The notes under the pieces were generated by a model. That model was given only the letters and a program-made list of their open reading frames with translations, made no database searches and was not told the origin of the DNA. A stretch of 64,000 nt of DNA. It comes from Molanna angustata. Lineage: Eukaryota > Arthropoda > Insecta > Trichoptera > Molannidae. The position numbers were made by a program, and so were the translations under genes. The number at the start of each line of letters is the position of its first letter. The first letter of the stretch is position 1. Positions 12,184 to 23,278 of this stretch are shown here, in pieces. The stretch is taken from assembly GCA_963576475.1 (NCBI GenBank), contig OY754990.1:6229756-6293755 (forward strand). The letters are read 5' to 3'.

Positions 12184-12515
12184 AGAGTGCAGAGTTTTTT
12201 TTAACAATTAAATTAAGTTCAAATCCGATTCGAGTTGGTTTAACCACACCGCCCCATTCTACTAATGGAAGCATTATCCATTATTTATTTATTTAACATT
12301 ATATTGAACATAACTTATTTGCCAGTACAAATGACGGACTTATTGCCTAGTGGCAATTTCTTCCAGAGAACCATTTGTTACAATTATGGGTGAAAGTGAT
12401 ACGTATACAAAAAAATGAAAACCTACATAATACTATAAACATATAATAATAATTAAAGACTTTTATTGAGTTAAACAACGTGGCGGACTTATTGCCCGCA
12501 GGCAATCTCTACCAG

Positions 12516-13289
12516 TCAGCCACCATGGTAAATACAATCAGTTACAGGAATATAAGCATACAAATAAAAAAATAAATAAATAAATGAAAAATCATAAATT
12601 AAAAATACAAAATAAATATAAAAACGTAAAAATATATATGTACATATAAAAACAAAAATAATAATAAAAAAAATATAAATATTTTTTTTGAATACCGGCA
12701 GGCTATCCCCGAAAATATCTGCATCAACACACAGTTCATTTCCTAGCCTATGTAATCTCGGTATTGGAGAGTTAAATATATAGTTAGTGGAAGCGGCTCC
12801 CTCATGGAAAAGCACAGCTTGTCTAGTCCGTCTATTCGGAACATGAAAGTTGATTGCACTTACAAGCTCAATGCAGTCCGTTGCTCCGTTCACTTACTTG
12901 TGCAAAAATGAGACGTCCAATAACCTACGTCGATCGGCCAACGAATGTAACTGAAAGCCACGCATCAAGTCAGGATAATCAATATTTTCTATGGAACGAC
13001 CTAATTTATAATTTAAAAAGCGCAAGAACTTGCGCTGCACTCGTTCAATCGCTATGAAGTGAATAGCACAATAAGGTGACCATATCACTGTGTTGTACTC
13101 AAGTTGATGTCTAACCAGTGATACATAAAGCGATCTGAACGACTGCAAACTTCGAAGGTCTGTTCCCAGACGCAATAAAAAGCCTAGGGTCCTCATCGCC
13201 TTTCCCACTATCTCTTCAATATGCAATATGCATAAATTTAAAATAAAAATAAAAAAATCTTTTCGACTACCAGCGGTTCGGCGCCCCAT
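12516..13289 (-). pseudogene. Non-LTR retrotransposon ORF2 C-terminal segment, nonsense codon
   Basis: The minus frame 13289-12894 includes SLYVSLVRHQLEYNTVIWSP followed by IERVQRKFLRFL. This is the post-RT region (L-x-x-S-L-V-R-S-x-L-E-Y-x-x-x-x-W-S-P) of CR1/Jockey-type elements. The same frame continues directly past one in-frame stop (complement of tta, 12894-12896) into 12893-12516, which reads RTRQAVLFHEGAAST and RLHRLGNELC. That tail is related to the fragment at 59026-59376. Upstream RT motifs are absent. It is a 5'-truncated copy, dead by truncation and nonsense. Confidence 0.75.
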
Positions 13290-14119
13290 TTAAATTACTC
13301 TCGGGCGCAAGCAATATTAATTTATATAGTTCGCGCTGCATTAGTAGGTATATGTGAATGTTTGTGTGTATAGAGTGAACTACAGTGTGAACAAGATTAA
13401 CCTTTACTAACTAGTTTTAAATATATATTACCTATACGATTCGCATTGCAGTGGTGTATTCACTGAAACAATTCATCTTACTTATCCTAGTTTCCTCATG
13501 TTCATATAATAATTTATTCTATACACCGCGCCGTGGATGTTTCGTACTTATTTAATATATTTTTTTGAAACATTATTTTTTTTATACTCTCCATTACTGT
13601 AGAATAGTTGGGAGTCATGATTTCGTTATTTTCAAGATATATTAATCTATATTAATACGTGAAGCGAAAACATTGAGTACAATTTTTGGCTAACTGGGCG
13701 CACGGAGGAGTTGGCATACTTAAATTTTATATGGAGGAGGACTGCAGAAAAATAATATTTATATATAATATGCGTTGTAAATAAACGAAATCAATTAAAA
13801 ATATTTCATATCGGCTGTGTGCCATAGAACGTTAAAGAGAGAGGAAACGTATCTTTAATATACCCGCGTAGTATGAAAAGTTTGTTCAAAATATTCAAAT
13901 AACCGAGGTAGGACACACTGCAGTATTCATTCTTTTTATTTCATGTTCTGTGGTCACATTTAAATGTCATTGTGGTATTTACGGCGCATGCGCAGTTGTT
14001 TAAATTCAAATATAAGTACATTTTAAAGGAAAATACATATTTGTATACCTACCTACTGTGAAACAATATAAATGGTAGGTACTTACACAATAATATCATT
14101 TATAAAATTGACTTCCTAT
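13290..14119. other. No gene recognised
   Basis: AT-rich flank of the LTR element. No open frame with family features and no obvious repeat. Confidence 0.4.
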
Positions 14120-16989
14120 TGTGATGGGCTCCACCCTAACCTGAACTAAATATCGTCCTAAACTATTTTTCTGTGGATCCATAACCTCCTAAACTAGCTA
14201 GCTAAACTACCTATTAAAATCTAACGTCTATTTCCTAGTACTATAGCTAATTTCCCTAACTAGTTTATCCTCTACCTGTAAGGTAAATCTAGAATTTATT
14301 ACATCTATTTGAATATTCTTTATTGAATGATTCTATCATGAAAGAACATCGTATTCTTCTATCTTATTTCGCTAATTTTATATGTTTTTCAACGGATTTT
14401 GGCCAATGATCGTCCAGTAATTATTGTTATTATTCACGTTAAAAAGGACCCTCTACGTTGTGTTTTATTTACGAGTTATAAACAGACGAATATTTATAAT
14501 AAAATTTATCCTATATTATATTAATAATTAATAAATTAACAGACTCCACGACTGTTGAAAGATAGTTAATATTTACATACAAAATTATAACTACAGGATT
14601 ATTAAATTCGTATAATGTAATGATAAAACTTCGATTCTCAACCCAAATTATGTAACTTAATTGTTACTCAATTTGATCGATATAAGTATATTAATATACC
14701 TACAGAATAAATAGGATGACGAAAAATTATCTTAAAACAAATTCATATGATTCTCATAAAAAACATAAATAAAATTCAATAGAAAACACGATATATGCTT
14801 ATTAACGCTTTTTCACACTCATGGAGGTTAGTAAATAACGAAATTCAGTTTTCCTACCTTTTCGTATATCCTGCTGTAATGAAAACACATCAAAACAATA
14901 CCAAAATACATTATATAACAAAAGGCAATATTTATATGCAATCGACGATCTTTCCATGAGTGTGACGTAAATAGTTTTATATCAAATTTTGTTAGATGTC
15001 CAATATATCTTTATAATGTTAGTTTTCAGGACACGAATTTTCCTTCTACAGTAACAGATTGAAACATGAATATTTTGATTACTTTAGATAAAATGGTTAT
15101 TTCAAGACACATAGGGTGATACTTTGATTTCCGTTAGCGATGTTTAAGTGACATTTTAGGGATTCTACAAAATGGGCTAGTAAAGTTTTGTGTTTTTCAC
15201 TCGATTTTCATACTTCATCTGACATTTTAAGGTTGGGGAAATTCAGATTTTCAAGAAGATCATGCTAATTTTTCATGCTTCATGCAGTTTGAAACGAGCA
15301 CCTATACCCGCTCGTTTCCATCCTGGTCAACCATTTCAAATTACTTCCAGGTCCGAGTGCATTAACAAGGATTAATTAGACTACCTGTGACATCATGCAT
15401 TACTATATATTGATATAAATGTATATATCTCCAACATACTTCAGCTGCGATAGGGACATTTCGACCCATGAAATATCGATAACCTCACAACTCTAGTGTT
15501 CATTTATTCATTTATTTATCTATATGACAAATAAACAAATAAATAAACGATATATGAAGTAATTCGAAGAAAGGAACCAATGGTCAGTTGGTTATGTCTT
15601 TTGAGACATCAAAGGTAGAAGGACTTGGTAAATTAGATTAGTATTATATTAGATTAGTGAAGTATTTTACCACGATAGTCGATAAATAAAATACTGGTAT
15701 TAAGGACAGGAAATAATACTTATTAATTTTCTACGAGATAGGATAACTTATCAATTTAACATGCATTTATAGGAAAGGAGTTATTGAGTTTTGTTAGTAT
15801 TATAATGCTATTAGTAATTTAAATAAAGAAATAATTTATGAATCACTAAATTCTACATGCACGCAATTTTTATGGAATTAGGATTATACAAGTTTACTTC
15901 ATTTCACTCTGTCAGTTATAAAAACACAATACTTCAAATATAAAATTAATAAAATATAGAAAAATTTCAAATAGATTATAAGGTTTAAAATAAGATTATG
16001 TTTATTCAAATTGTACTTGAAAGAAAATTCAAAATAGTTTAAAAATGATTATATTTTCCAATTTATATTAAATTTTTCATGTATTCTCATCTTATTACGT
16101 CAAAAGAAAATAATTAAATTGTTAGTAAATAATAAAAAAAAAGACTCATCGATCTCCTGCGCAGCTCCGGTAGTATAGCGCCTTCCAAAATATCACTATT
16201 TCGTTTAAATATTTATCGACCGAAATTTTGTAATTTTTAAGATATAGAAAAATAAATGAGAAAGAAATAAATATGATTTTAGAGTCCAATGATGATCATC
16301 CTCGTTCCACAAATAAACACTGATTATTAAATGAGAATTAATTTAATTTATTTTTAAACGAGCTAATTATTAATGAATACTATATTACTGGATTCAAAAC
16401 AAAGGCCAAAAAATGAATTCCAGGAGCTTCGCACGTACCCCCGTCATTCACCAAGATCTGCCAGTAAGTGTCCCCGCCACCCACTAATCAACATACTTAA
16501 AGACAAATTTCTCTCCCCTCCGATTCCAGATAGGTACACTAATACAATTCCTACATGTACCTTGGACTTGCATCAACAAACTTAACGAATAGTTCAAAGC
16601 TACCAACAATGACACCAAAATATATTCCATATTAGTTTAGTAAGTAGATATTATAATATTCTTCACCGACTTCAACAAAGAACTCCCATAAAGTGTACAA
16701 TTCCAATTTAATATTATCAAATACCTATATTTATCATACTTTAATAATAATAATATATATACACATATGTGCATATTAAAATTATAAAGTCATCACATTC
16801 CTCCCCTTGGAAGGCGATTTTCAAATCAAATAACTATCCCATTGTATTTTATAATCGTCTTACATAACGAAATAGAAATTTTAATCAGAAAAATGATGAA
16901 GAAGACGACTCGAATACCTCAAACAATAATAGACTATATGCACCATATAAGAAAACAAATAATTAATCGAATCAAATAAAGTCATCACA
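14120..16989 (-). repeat. 3' LTR of the LARD element
   Basis: 2,870 bp. By eye I find no difference from the other LTR, and the offset never changes, so there are no indels. On the plus strand it starts TGTGATGGGCTCC and ends AAAGTCATCACA. The short open frame at 16373-16585 is present identically in both copies, has no recognisable motif, and is probably chance. Confidence 0.85.
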
Positions 16990-17000
16990 TTCTCCCCCCT
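16990..17000 (-). other. Polypurine tract
   Basis: The minus-strand aggggggagaa abuts the LTR border, the expected place of the plus-strand DNA primer in LTR retrotransposon replication. C-rich runs near 17160, 17235 and 17305 (plus) may be decayed duplicates. Confidence 0.65.
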
Positions 17001-18519
17001 GAAGTTACGTAATTTTATTAGGAAAATTGTGGAACTTCACACAGAAGAAACTAAATAGTCAACCGAAATTCATAAGTAATTCGATGCGTTGTTCTAATCT
17101 AAATAATGTATTCCAAGAACTTCAATAGTTATATATTTCTATTATAAAATTAAGATTTTCTCTCCTCCGATTGTTACTCCATTCAACCACCCTGAAAAGT
17201 ATTGTCGACTAAAATGAACAAACAACACTATTCCTTCTCCCCCCCGACCTTAACTGTCTTTGTCCCTTTAGCGAATTGGCAAATATTAAACAAATTCAAT
17301 ATAAGAACTCTCCCCTCCAACTATAAGTCCTGATATCCATATCCAAACTTTGAAGTGTATAGATAATAGTGAAGACACTATTTTGAAATTCCACCCTTTG
17401 TCTATTTAAAAAAAATATGCGGTCACCCTACCTTCTCAATCGAATAATGTACCATTCGATAAAATATTTTGGTCACCCTACTTCTGTTCCCGCGCGTATA
17501 AATATGTCATTACAACACAAGTACATACCATATACCATGTTCCCAACGCACGCCACTTATATATCTTCATATCAACAGAAAAAAAAAATGCAGCGCTATA
17601 AAATCTATAACTTATTACTTAGCTCGTAAAAGAATCCAATTAAACAAACAAATATTTATATCACAAGTGCCTAACACATTGAACCACTCGAAGTTTAAAA
17701 TATTTTTTTTTTTTTTTAGATAATGCCATGAAATTTATGACCCATGGGGAATTAACACTAAGTTCCCAAATTATCAACATATAATCTTATCAGTAATTTA
17801 AAATTTATTTATTAACACAAAACGAATCATATATATAACATGACAATATAAACTAACAGCTTTCAACATTTATATGAACCCCTTACTTAACATATCTCAT
17901 ATTTCCAAAATTCAATTGTTATATAAATCTGTCCAAATATACTACAAACCAAATAAAGTCAATAAATACGTCCAATGTATGGAATGTCAACTTGGTCCCT
18001 TTGTCACATTCCTCATACAAAATTGACCACATCCCTTTAAAATATAAATCAAATAAATTATTATTTTAAATATAATTCAGTACCCCTAAATAAATTAAGA
18101 GGAACTGCAGAACTACTAAATACTACATCATACAATAAAATCAATCAAGGCAGATGAATGCTCCTACATCAACAGTTAAATTAATTTTGATAAATATAAA
18201 CCCACAATAACTAATCTATTCCCAAACCCTACAGTTTAAGAACCTTTGAAATGAAATATTATCTCTGTGAAATGGTAATTAAAAGTTACGATCGTAAAAT
18301 TATTTATTTTATTTCTCAAAGGGGACAGAGAAAACATCCACTTATTCAATATATTAGTCAATAATCATTTCAGTATATGTATCTCAACTACGAATCCTCG
18401 CTCTAATAACGCTAGAAGAAAAAATGAAATCCTAAATCATACATCGTAAACAGACTTATCTTAATGATGCACGAAGATACACATACCATATTTTTTTTCA
18501 GTGAAACGATAAATAAATA
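17001..18519. other. LARD interior, non-coding
   Basis: Strongly AT-rich with stops in all frames. Short C-rich tracts lie near the LTR end. No domain recognised. Confidence 0.5.
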
Positions 18520-18524
18520 TCCCT

Positions 18525-18852
18525 TCAGATGAGGATATTAGACGAGAATGTACGATTGAAAGAAATATCGTAAGTAAGATGAAAAATAAATGTCCTAATG
18601 TGATTCGGCCACATAGAAAGAATGAGCGATGACCGTCTGACAAAAAGTATACAAAGCTGATAAAAAAAAGGAATGAAAAGTAGAGGTCGGCCAAGAAAGA
18701 GTTGGCACGAACAAACAAATAGGATTTTGAAAAATGGAGATGTTAGAAGTAAGAATAATAGATGAGCGTGTATGAGACGATGCATGGACGTGAACGAAGC
18801 GAAGAATGCATGTCAAAAGAGAGGAGTCCGGCGCTCGGCTCTCCCCGCCCAC
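18525..18852 (+). pseudogene. Degenerate RTE-like RT tail nested in the LARD
   Basis: Plus-strand words such as gaatgagcgatgaccgtctg, gaggtcggccaagaaag and gagacgatgcatggacgtga align with the complementary strand of 4986-5279 (ERMNDERLTKK ... GRPRKGW ... RRCMDV). The frame is destroyed by stops. It is an old insertion inherited by the LARD interior. Confidence 0.65.
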
Positions 18853-20465
18853 CCCAACCAGAGAAATAACGTGATGGCATGGTATGGTATGGCATATTAA
18901 TTAACACAATTTATCTAACTACTCCATTAAAATTTTTGATCTACATTCAATATATACATAATTCTGGTAGGTACTCGAAATAACATTAAAGAACTTTATT
19001 CTATTATGAACCCAGCTAATATCTCAATCAATAATTGGTCATAAGTAACCGTTACCAAACAATAAATCCATTAATGCAAAATTCACACGCGCAAATGTTT
19101 CAAACAAATAAATAAATAAAATAATTCCCGAATCAATTAATCGATTTAATAAAATTTAATTACAATAACATTACGCCAAAACATATTACTTCAAACCACC
19201 ATTAATATACTCTCAACACTGCACACGAAAACGTAATAACTCCCTGTTCTTACTTAAAAGGTACATAAAGTATCTACCCTTCAAAAATGTCCGCGACCCC
19301 AAAAATATAATAAAAAAGAAGTATTCATTGACGCATACTGCAACCAAATACATTCCAATTTATTACATCATAAACTGCGCCTATGCGACAAACAAAAAAA
19401 AATGTTATGTCATAAACGAAACAAAATTGATTTGTCACAGCAAAATTTCTTAAATTAATTTTTTAACGACTATAAAATTTAACACAACACCTTTTTCCCA
19501 CAGAACTGAAACTTTAAGTCGTAAAATATAGTCGTAACTAAATATATACTAACAATGAACAAAGAGAAAAAAAACTACTATTAATTTGAATATTATGTAA
19601 AATCAAAGACTCCGATTCATCCAACAGCAAATGCACTCAAAAATGTATTTTATGAGACCACAAAATTTCATTCCCCTTTTAAACACAAAGATATTTTATT
19701 ATACCAACTGCTTCTAAAACAACGAAGACTGTAAAAAAAAACAAACAATTAAGTGTATCACACCCCTAAATGCGCTTCGAGACAATGACCCCTCTCAGTT
19801 ACACTTATGTTCAACCAATTTATTTGTTTATGATTCTATACCATTCAAAAGACCAACAAATAACCTATTTATTAAACAAAATATAAACATAGATAACCAA
19901 TTCTCTTGTCATGTGTTACTTCGAGTGTAAATCTAAACGAAACAAACAACTCACCCTCAAATCTTAAATTACATACTACTTGCCGTATTAAATTACCGTA
20001 GTCGGTTTTCCACTAAATCAACGAATCAAAAGAATAATATAATCAACCTATCATCTATTTGTCAGGCTCTAAGTATATACCTATAGTCTATTCTAATACA
20101 AAATTTTGTAGGATTACGTGAGAAATATATGAATTTTAATTTAAATAATGTTTTGAAATAAATATTTTCATTATTTTTTTTTTTTCAAACAATAAATGAA
20201 ATGTCCAAAAAAAAAACTGAACTAAATAAATAAATGATAACAATTCTGTACGAATTTGAACTGTTTACTATAATATACGTACGAGCTGATATCTCTCTCT
20301 TCACTGAATTAACAAAAGAAACCAAAAGTACCATCTTCCCAACAATTATAACATGAATTGTAAAATTACAAAAATATCTCCATTTTTATATAAACAATCG
20401 TCAACACCAAGCTAATCTAAAATTAATCCAAATGTATTTGAAATGTAAAATATATAAACATTACC
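18853..20465. other. LARD interior, non-coding
   Basis: AT-rich, no open frame of note and no repeat recognised. Confidence 0.5.
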
Positions 20466-20525
20466 CATTCCACTGGGGAATCGAATCCTAGACACCAGCG
20501 TGCAACCAATCGAACTCAACTTATA
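20466..20525 (-). repeat. tRNA-derived repeat head
   Basis: Minus strand reads gagttcgattggttgcacg (A-box-like) then ggattcgattcccc (B box) at tRNA-like spacing. No acceptor stem is found, so it is a SINE head or tRNA relic. Confidence 0.5.
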
Positions 20526-20794
20526 CTTCACCAAAAGTAATTATAAAATACGAATTTCCTATATAATTCTTAAAATAAATAATATACTTATTCCCCACAT
20601 TTCCTATAATGAATATTTTCACGGCCATCAATTTCAAAATTCCTAATTGATATTTACTATCACTGTAACGAAAAGGAAATTTATGAGAAACCTAAAGAAT
20701 TGTTCTTATCAACCTTAATATACAAATATAGCCACAATAAGATTAATATTTTTCAACATAACATGTATTTACGAAGACAATAATAAAACAAACA

Positions 20795-20990
20795 ACGATG
20801 AACACTTCCCTGCACCACGCGCAAACAATGGTTCTACCTTCCAATGGCAACTTCTTCCAACCAACCATGACCCCCAATCCAGAAAAGCAACATCCGCCCG
20901 AGAAACGAATACAAACAAATCTTTCCCTCGCTGGGAATCAAACCCAAAGCGCCCGCACAGAAACCTAACGACTCACTTTTCATAAAAAGA
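20795..20990 (-). repeat. tRNA-derived SINE, copy 1
   Basis: Minus strand: tRNA-like head with B box gggtttgattcccagcg, then a body containing ggttggttggaagaagttgc. It shares that body with 22195-22375, including the terminal block gtgcagggaagtgtt. Confidence 0.65.
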
Positions 20991-22175
20991 ATAAAATTTA
21001 TAATCCAAACTAGTTCAATACATTTTATTAATAATTATATTCTATAAGCACCTACAATAAACTAATAGGTAGACGAAATTAATTAACTACACATTCTAAA
21101 AGTAAATGTCCCAACAATATTCTAAATAGCGTTTACTGATACAATAAACAATCTGTCTTCAAAACTTCATATTGTATCTACATAATATAAACATTTTAAA
21201 ATGCCTGTATTACAAAGAGGGTTATTAACCTGACATAAAATATTCTTTATTTAATTGAGACGAATAAGATACAAATCCACTCATTCATATTCCTCCACCA
21301 TCAATATACGACCATTCCTGTTTATTTTATGAATTCACTAAAGTAATTAGGTACCAAACATATTCCCATAAAATATTTCATAATAAGTACTACAGAGCTT
21401 CGATGACATGTGTAAACAAACTCTCTTCTCCAAATTCGACCCCAGAATTTAGAATATTAAATATCATGTGAGTCTAGCAAGGATCTTGAATCGGATGACG
21501 CCATAAAAAAAAACAGTTCTTACTAAAACAAAATATATGGACCTTCCCAAAATTAAGTACCTAAATATCTATAGTAATGGAGTAATAAAAAAATTAAAAA
21601 TATGCATTTATAAGTTAAGCAAATACAATTCATTATAAGACACGTGTCAAATCATTTTCTTTATTTTTTTTCAACAAAACCGGAAATTAATTCTACTCTA
21701 ATACTTTTATCATCAATTTAATTGAACTACTTATACAATCAACAGTCCAACTAGGGATTATTCCTGATAGTTAACATAATTCTTTTCTATGTCATAAAAT
21801 CTCAAAACCAATTTATACAAAATTAAGCTTCAATTTTACCAGCAAATCTCCAAAACATCAATGAGACGTCTTGGAAGAAATTATCTTTCACGTTATGACT
21901 CTGATCACTAGTCTAAATTTGTTATTCTTAGTATGGTAATATTTATAACACAAATTTAGGTACCAATATTAATATCAAGATAACTCAAACATATTATTTA
22001 TGATAAATTATTTCCTAATTTTCATCAATGTACATGATTAAATAATTATATTTATCCCTCCCCACAAATGTAATGGTGCGAGACAAACAAACAAAGCCCC
22101 AAACTTTTCATTAGGTATAGAGAACCGAACTCCACACTCCTCTATCAAGCATATCAGACAACTTTAGTTCAATAA

Positions 22176-22202
22176 ATAATAATAATAATAATAATAATAA
22201 AC
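22176..22202 (+). repeat. (AAT)n microsatellite at SINE tail
   Basis: A run of aat units directly follows the 3' end (minus sense) of SINE copy 2, as expected for a SINE tail. Confidence 0.6.
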
Positions 22203-22375
22203 ACTTCCTTGCACCCTGCGCAAGTGGTGAGTTGGCAACTTCTTCCAACCAACCAGTGTTTCCAGCCCAGAGAAGCAATATTTGCGTGAGAAATGAATTT
22301 AAATAAATTTCTCCTCTGCTGGGAACCGAACCCAGGACCATCAATAATGACATTATTATAGTCTCCGCTACTTAT
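22195..22375 (-). repeat. tRNA-derived SINE, copy 2
   Basis: B box gggttcggttcccagcag on the minus strand, shared body with copy 1, and an (AAT)n tail. The open frame 22111-22353 across it is incidental. Confidence 0.65.
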
Positions 22376-22849
22376 TTATTTTATTTATCCATCCATTAAT
22401 TAACCTATTCAATCATCTATTAAGTGTTTAAAATTAATAAGATTACCGCTCCTAACACTGTTCATTATTAAATAGTTTCAATTTTAAATTAAACTATAGA
22501 TAATATTTTACTCAATAAAATAACCAAAATCTAATATACAGTGGACACAACCAATTCTACCTGAAACTTATATTTACATGCGCCAATGACTTCGATCTAC
22601 GAAAATATACGTTCAACTAGATAATTTTCTTTTCTGTTCCCAACTACTTTATATATGTAGATTATAATTTTCCTAGATTAACAATTATACAATCCCTCAA
22701 ATAAATAATTATTTAATTTACATATTATTTATAGATAAAGACACGAGTAAATAAACGATTCTCTACCTCTTTCTACACTTATGACAAAACAATTCTCCCC
22801 CCAGAGATTTCAGCCATTTATCAAACTCTGATAACTTCATACTATTGCG

Positions 22850-23225
22850 AGTTAGGCAAAGAGGATAGAACACCACACTTTCTCCTAGACGAGAATTTAA
22901 TGATTCCACCGTAATGGTATGAATGAAACGAATGATTTCGTACCTTCACGAGGCAAGCAAAGAGGAGAGAACACCACACTTTTCCCTATACGAGATTTAA
23001 GATCCTGCCGTGATGGTATGAATGAAATGAATGATTTCGCATCTTCACGAGGTAGGCAAAGTGGACACAATACCAAACTTCTCTATTCTTTTCTCTATTC
23101 AAGATTCGTGATTCTGCTGTGATGGCATGAATGAAACGAACGATTCCGTCTCCTCGCAAGGTAGACAAAGAGGACATAATACCACACTTTCTCTAGACAA
23201 CTAATTCTAATGCTTCCGTAGTAAT
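22850..23225 (-). repeat. Leader tandem repeat of the LARD, about 4 units
   Basis: Four units of roughly 100-110 bp share, on the plus strand, the words gcaaagaggagagaacaccac, atgatttcg(t/c)accttcacgagg and atggtatgaatgaaacg. They lie between the candidate primer-binding site and the rest of the interior, the position of an untranslated leader and packaging region in an LTR element. Confidence 0.65.
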
Positions 23226-23259
23226 CCCAGTCAATATTTAGGTAATAAATACTGATATT

Positions 23260-23273
23260 GGTCACGGACACCA
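23260..23273 (-). other. Candidate primer-binding site
   Basis: The minus strand reads TGGTGTCCGTGACC starting 5 nt after the 5' LTR. The TGG start complements the CCA end of a tRNA, as in retrotransposon primer sites. I cannot name the tRNA without a search. Confidence 0.55.
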
Positions 23274-23278
23274 AATTA

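Noticed and set aside
16373..16585. 70-codon frame present identically in both LTRs
   Set aside because: Duplication is explained by LTR identity. No motif, and LTRs are not expected to encode protein here.
20466..22375. Possible tRNA genes from A- and B-box matches
   Set aside because: No acceptor stem or anticodon arm can be formed. Shared bodies and A-rich tails show SINEs.
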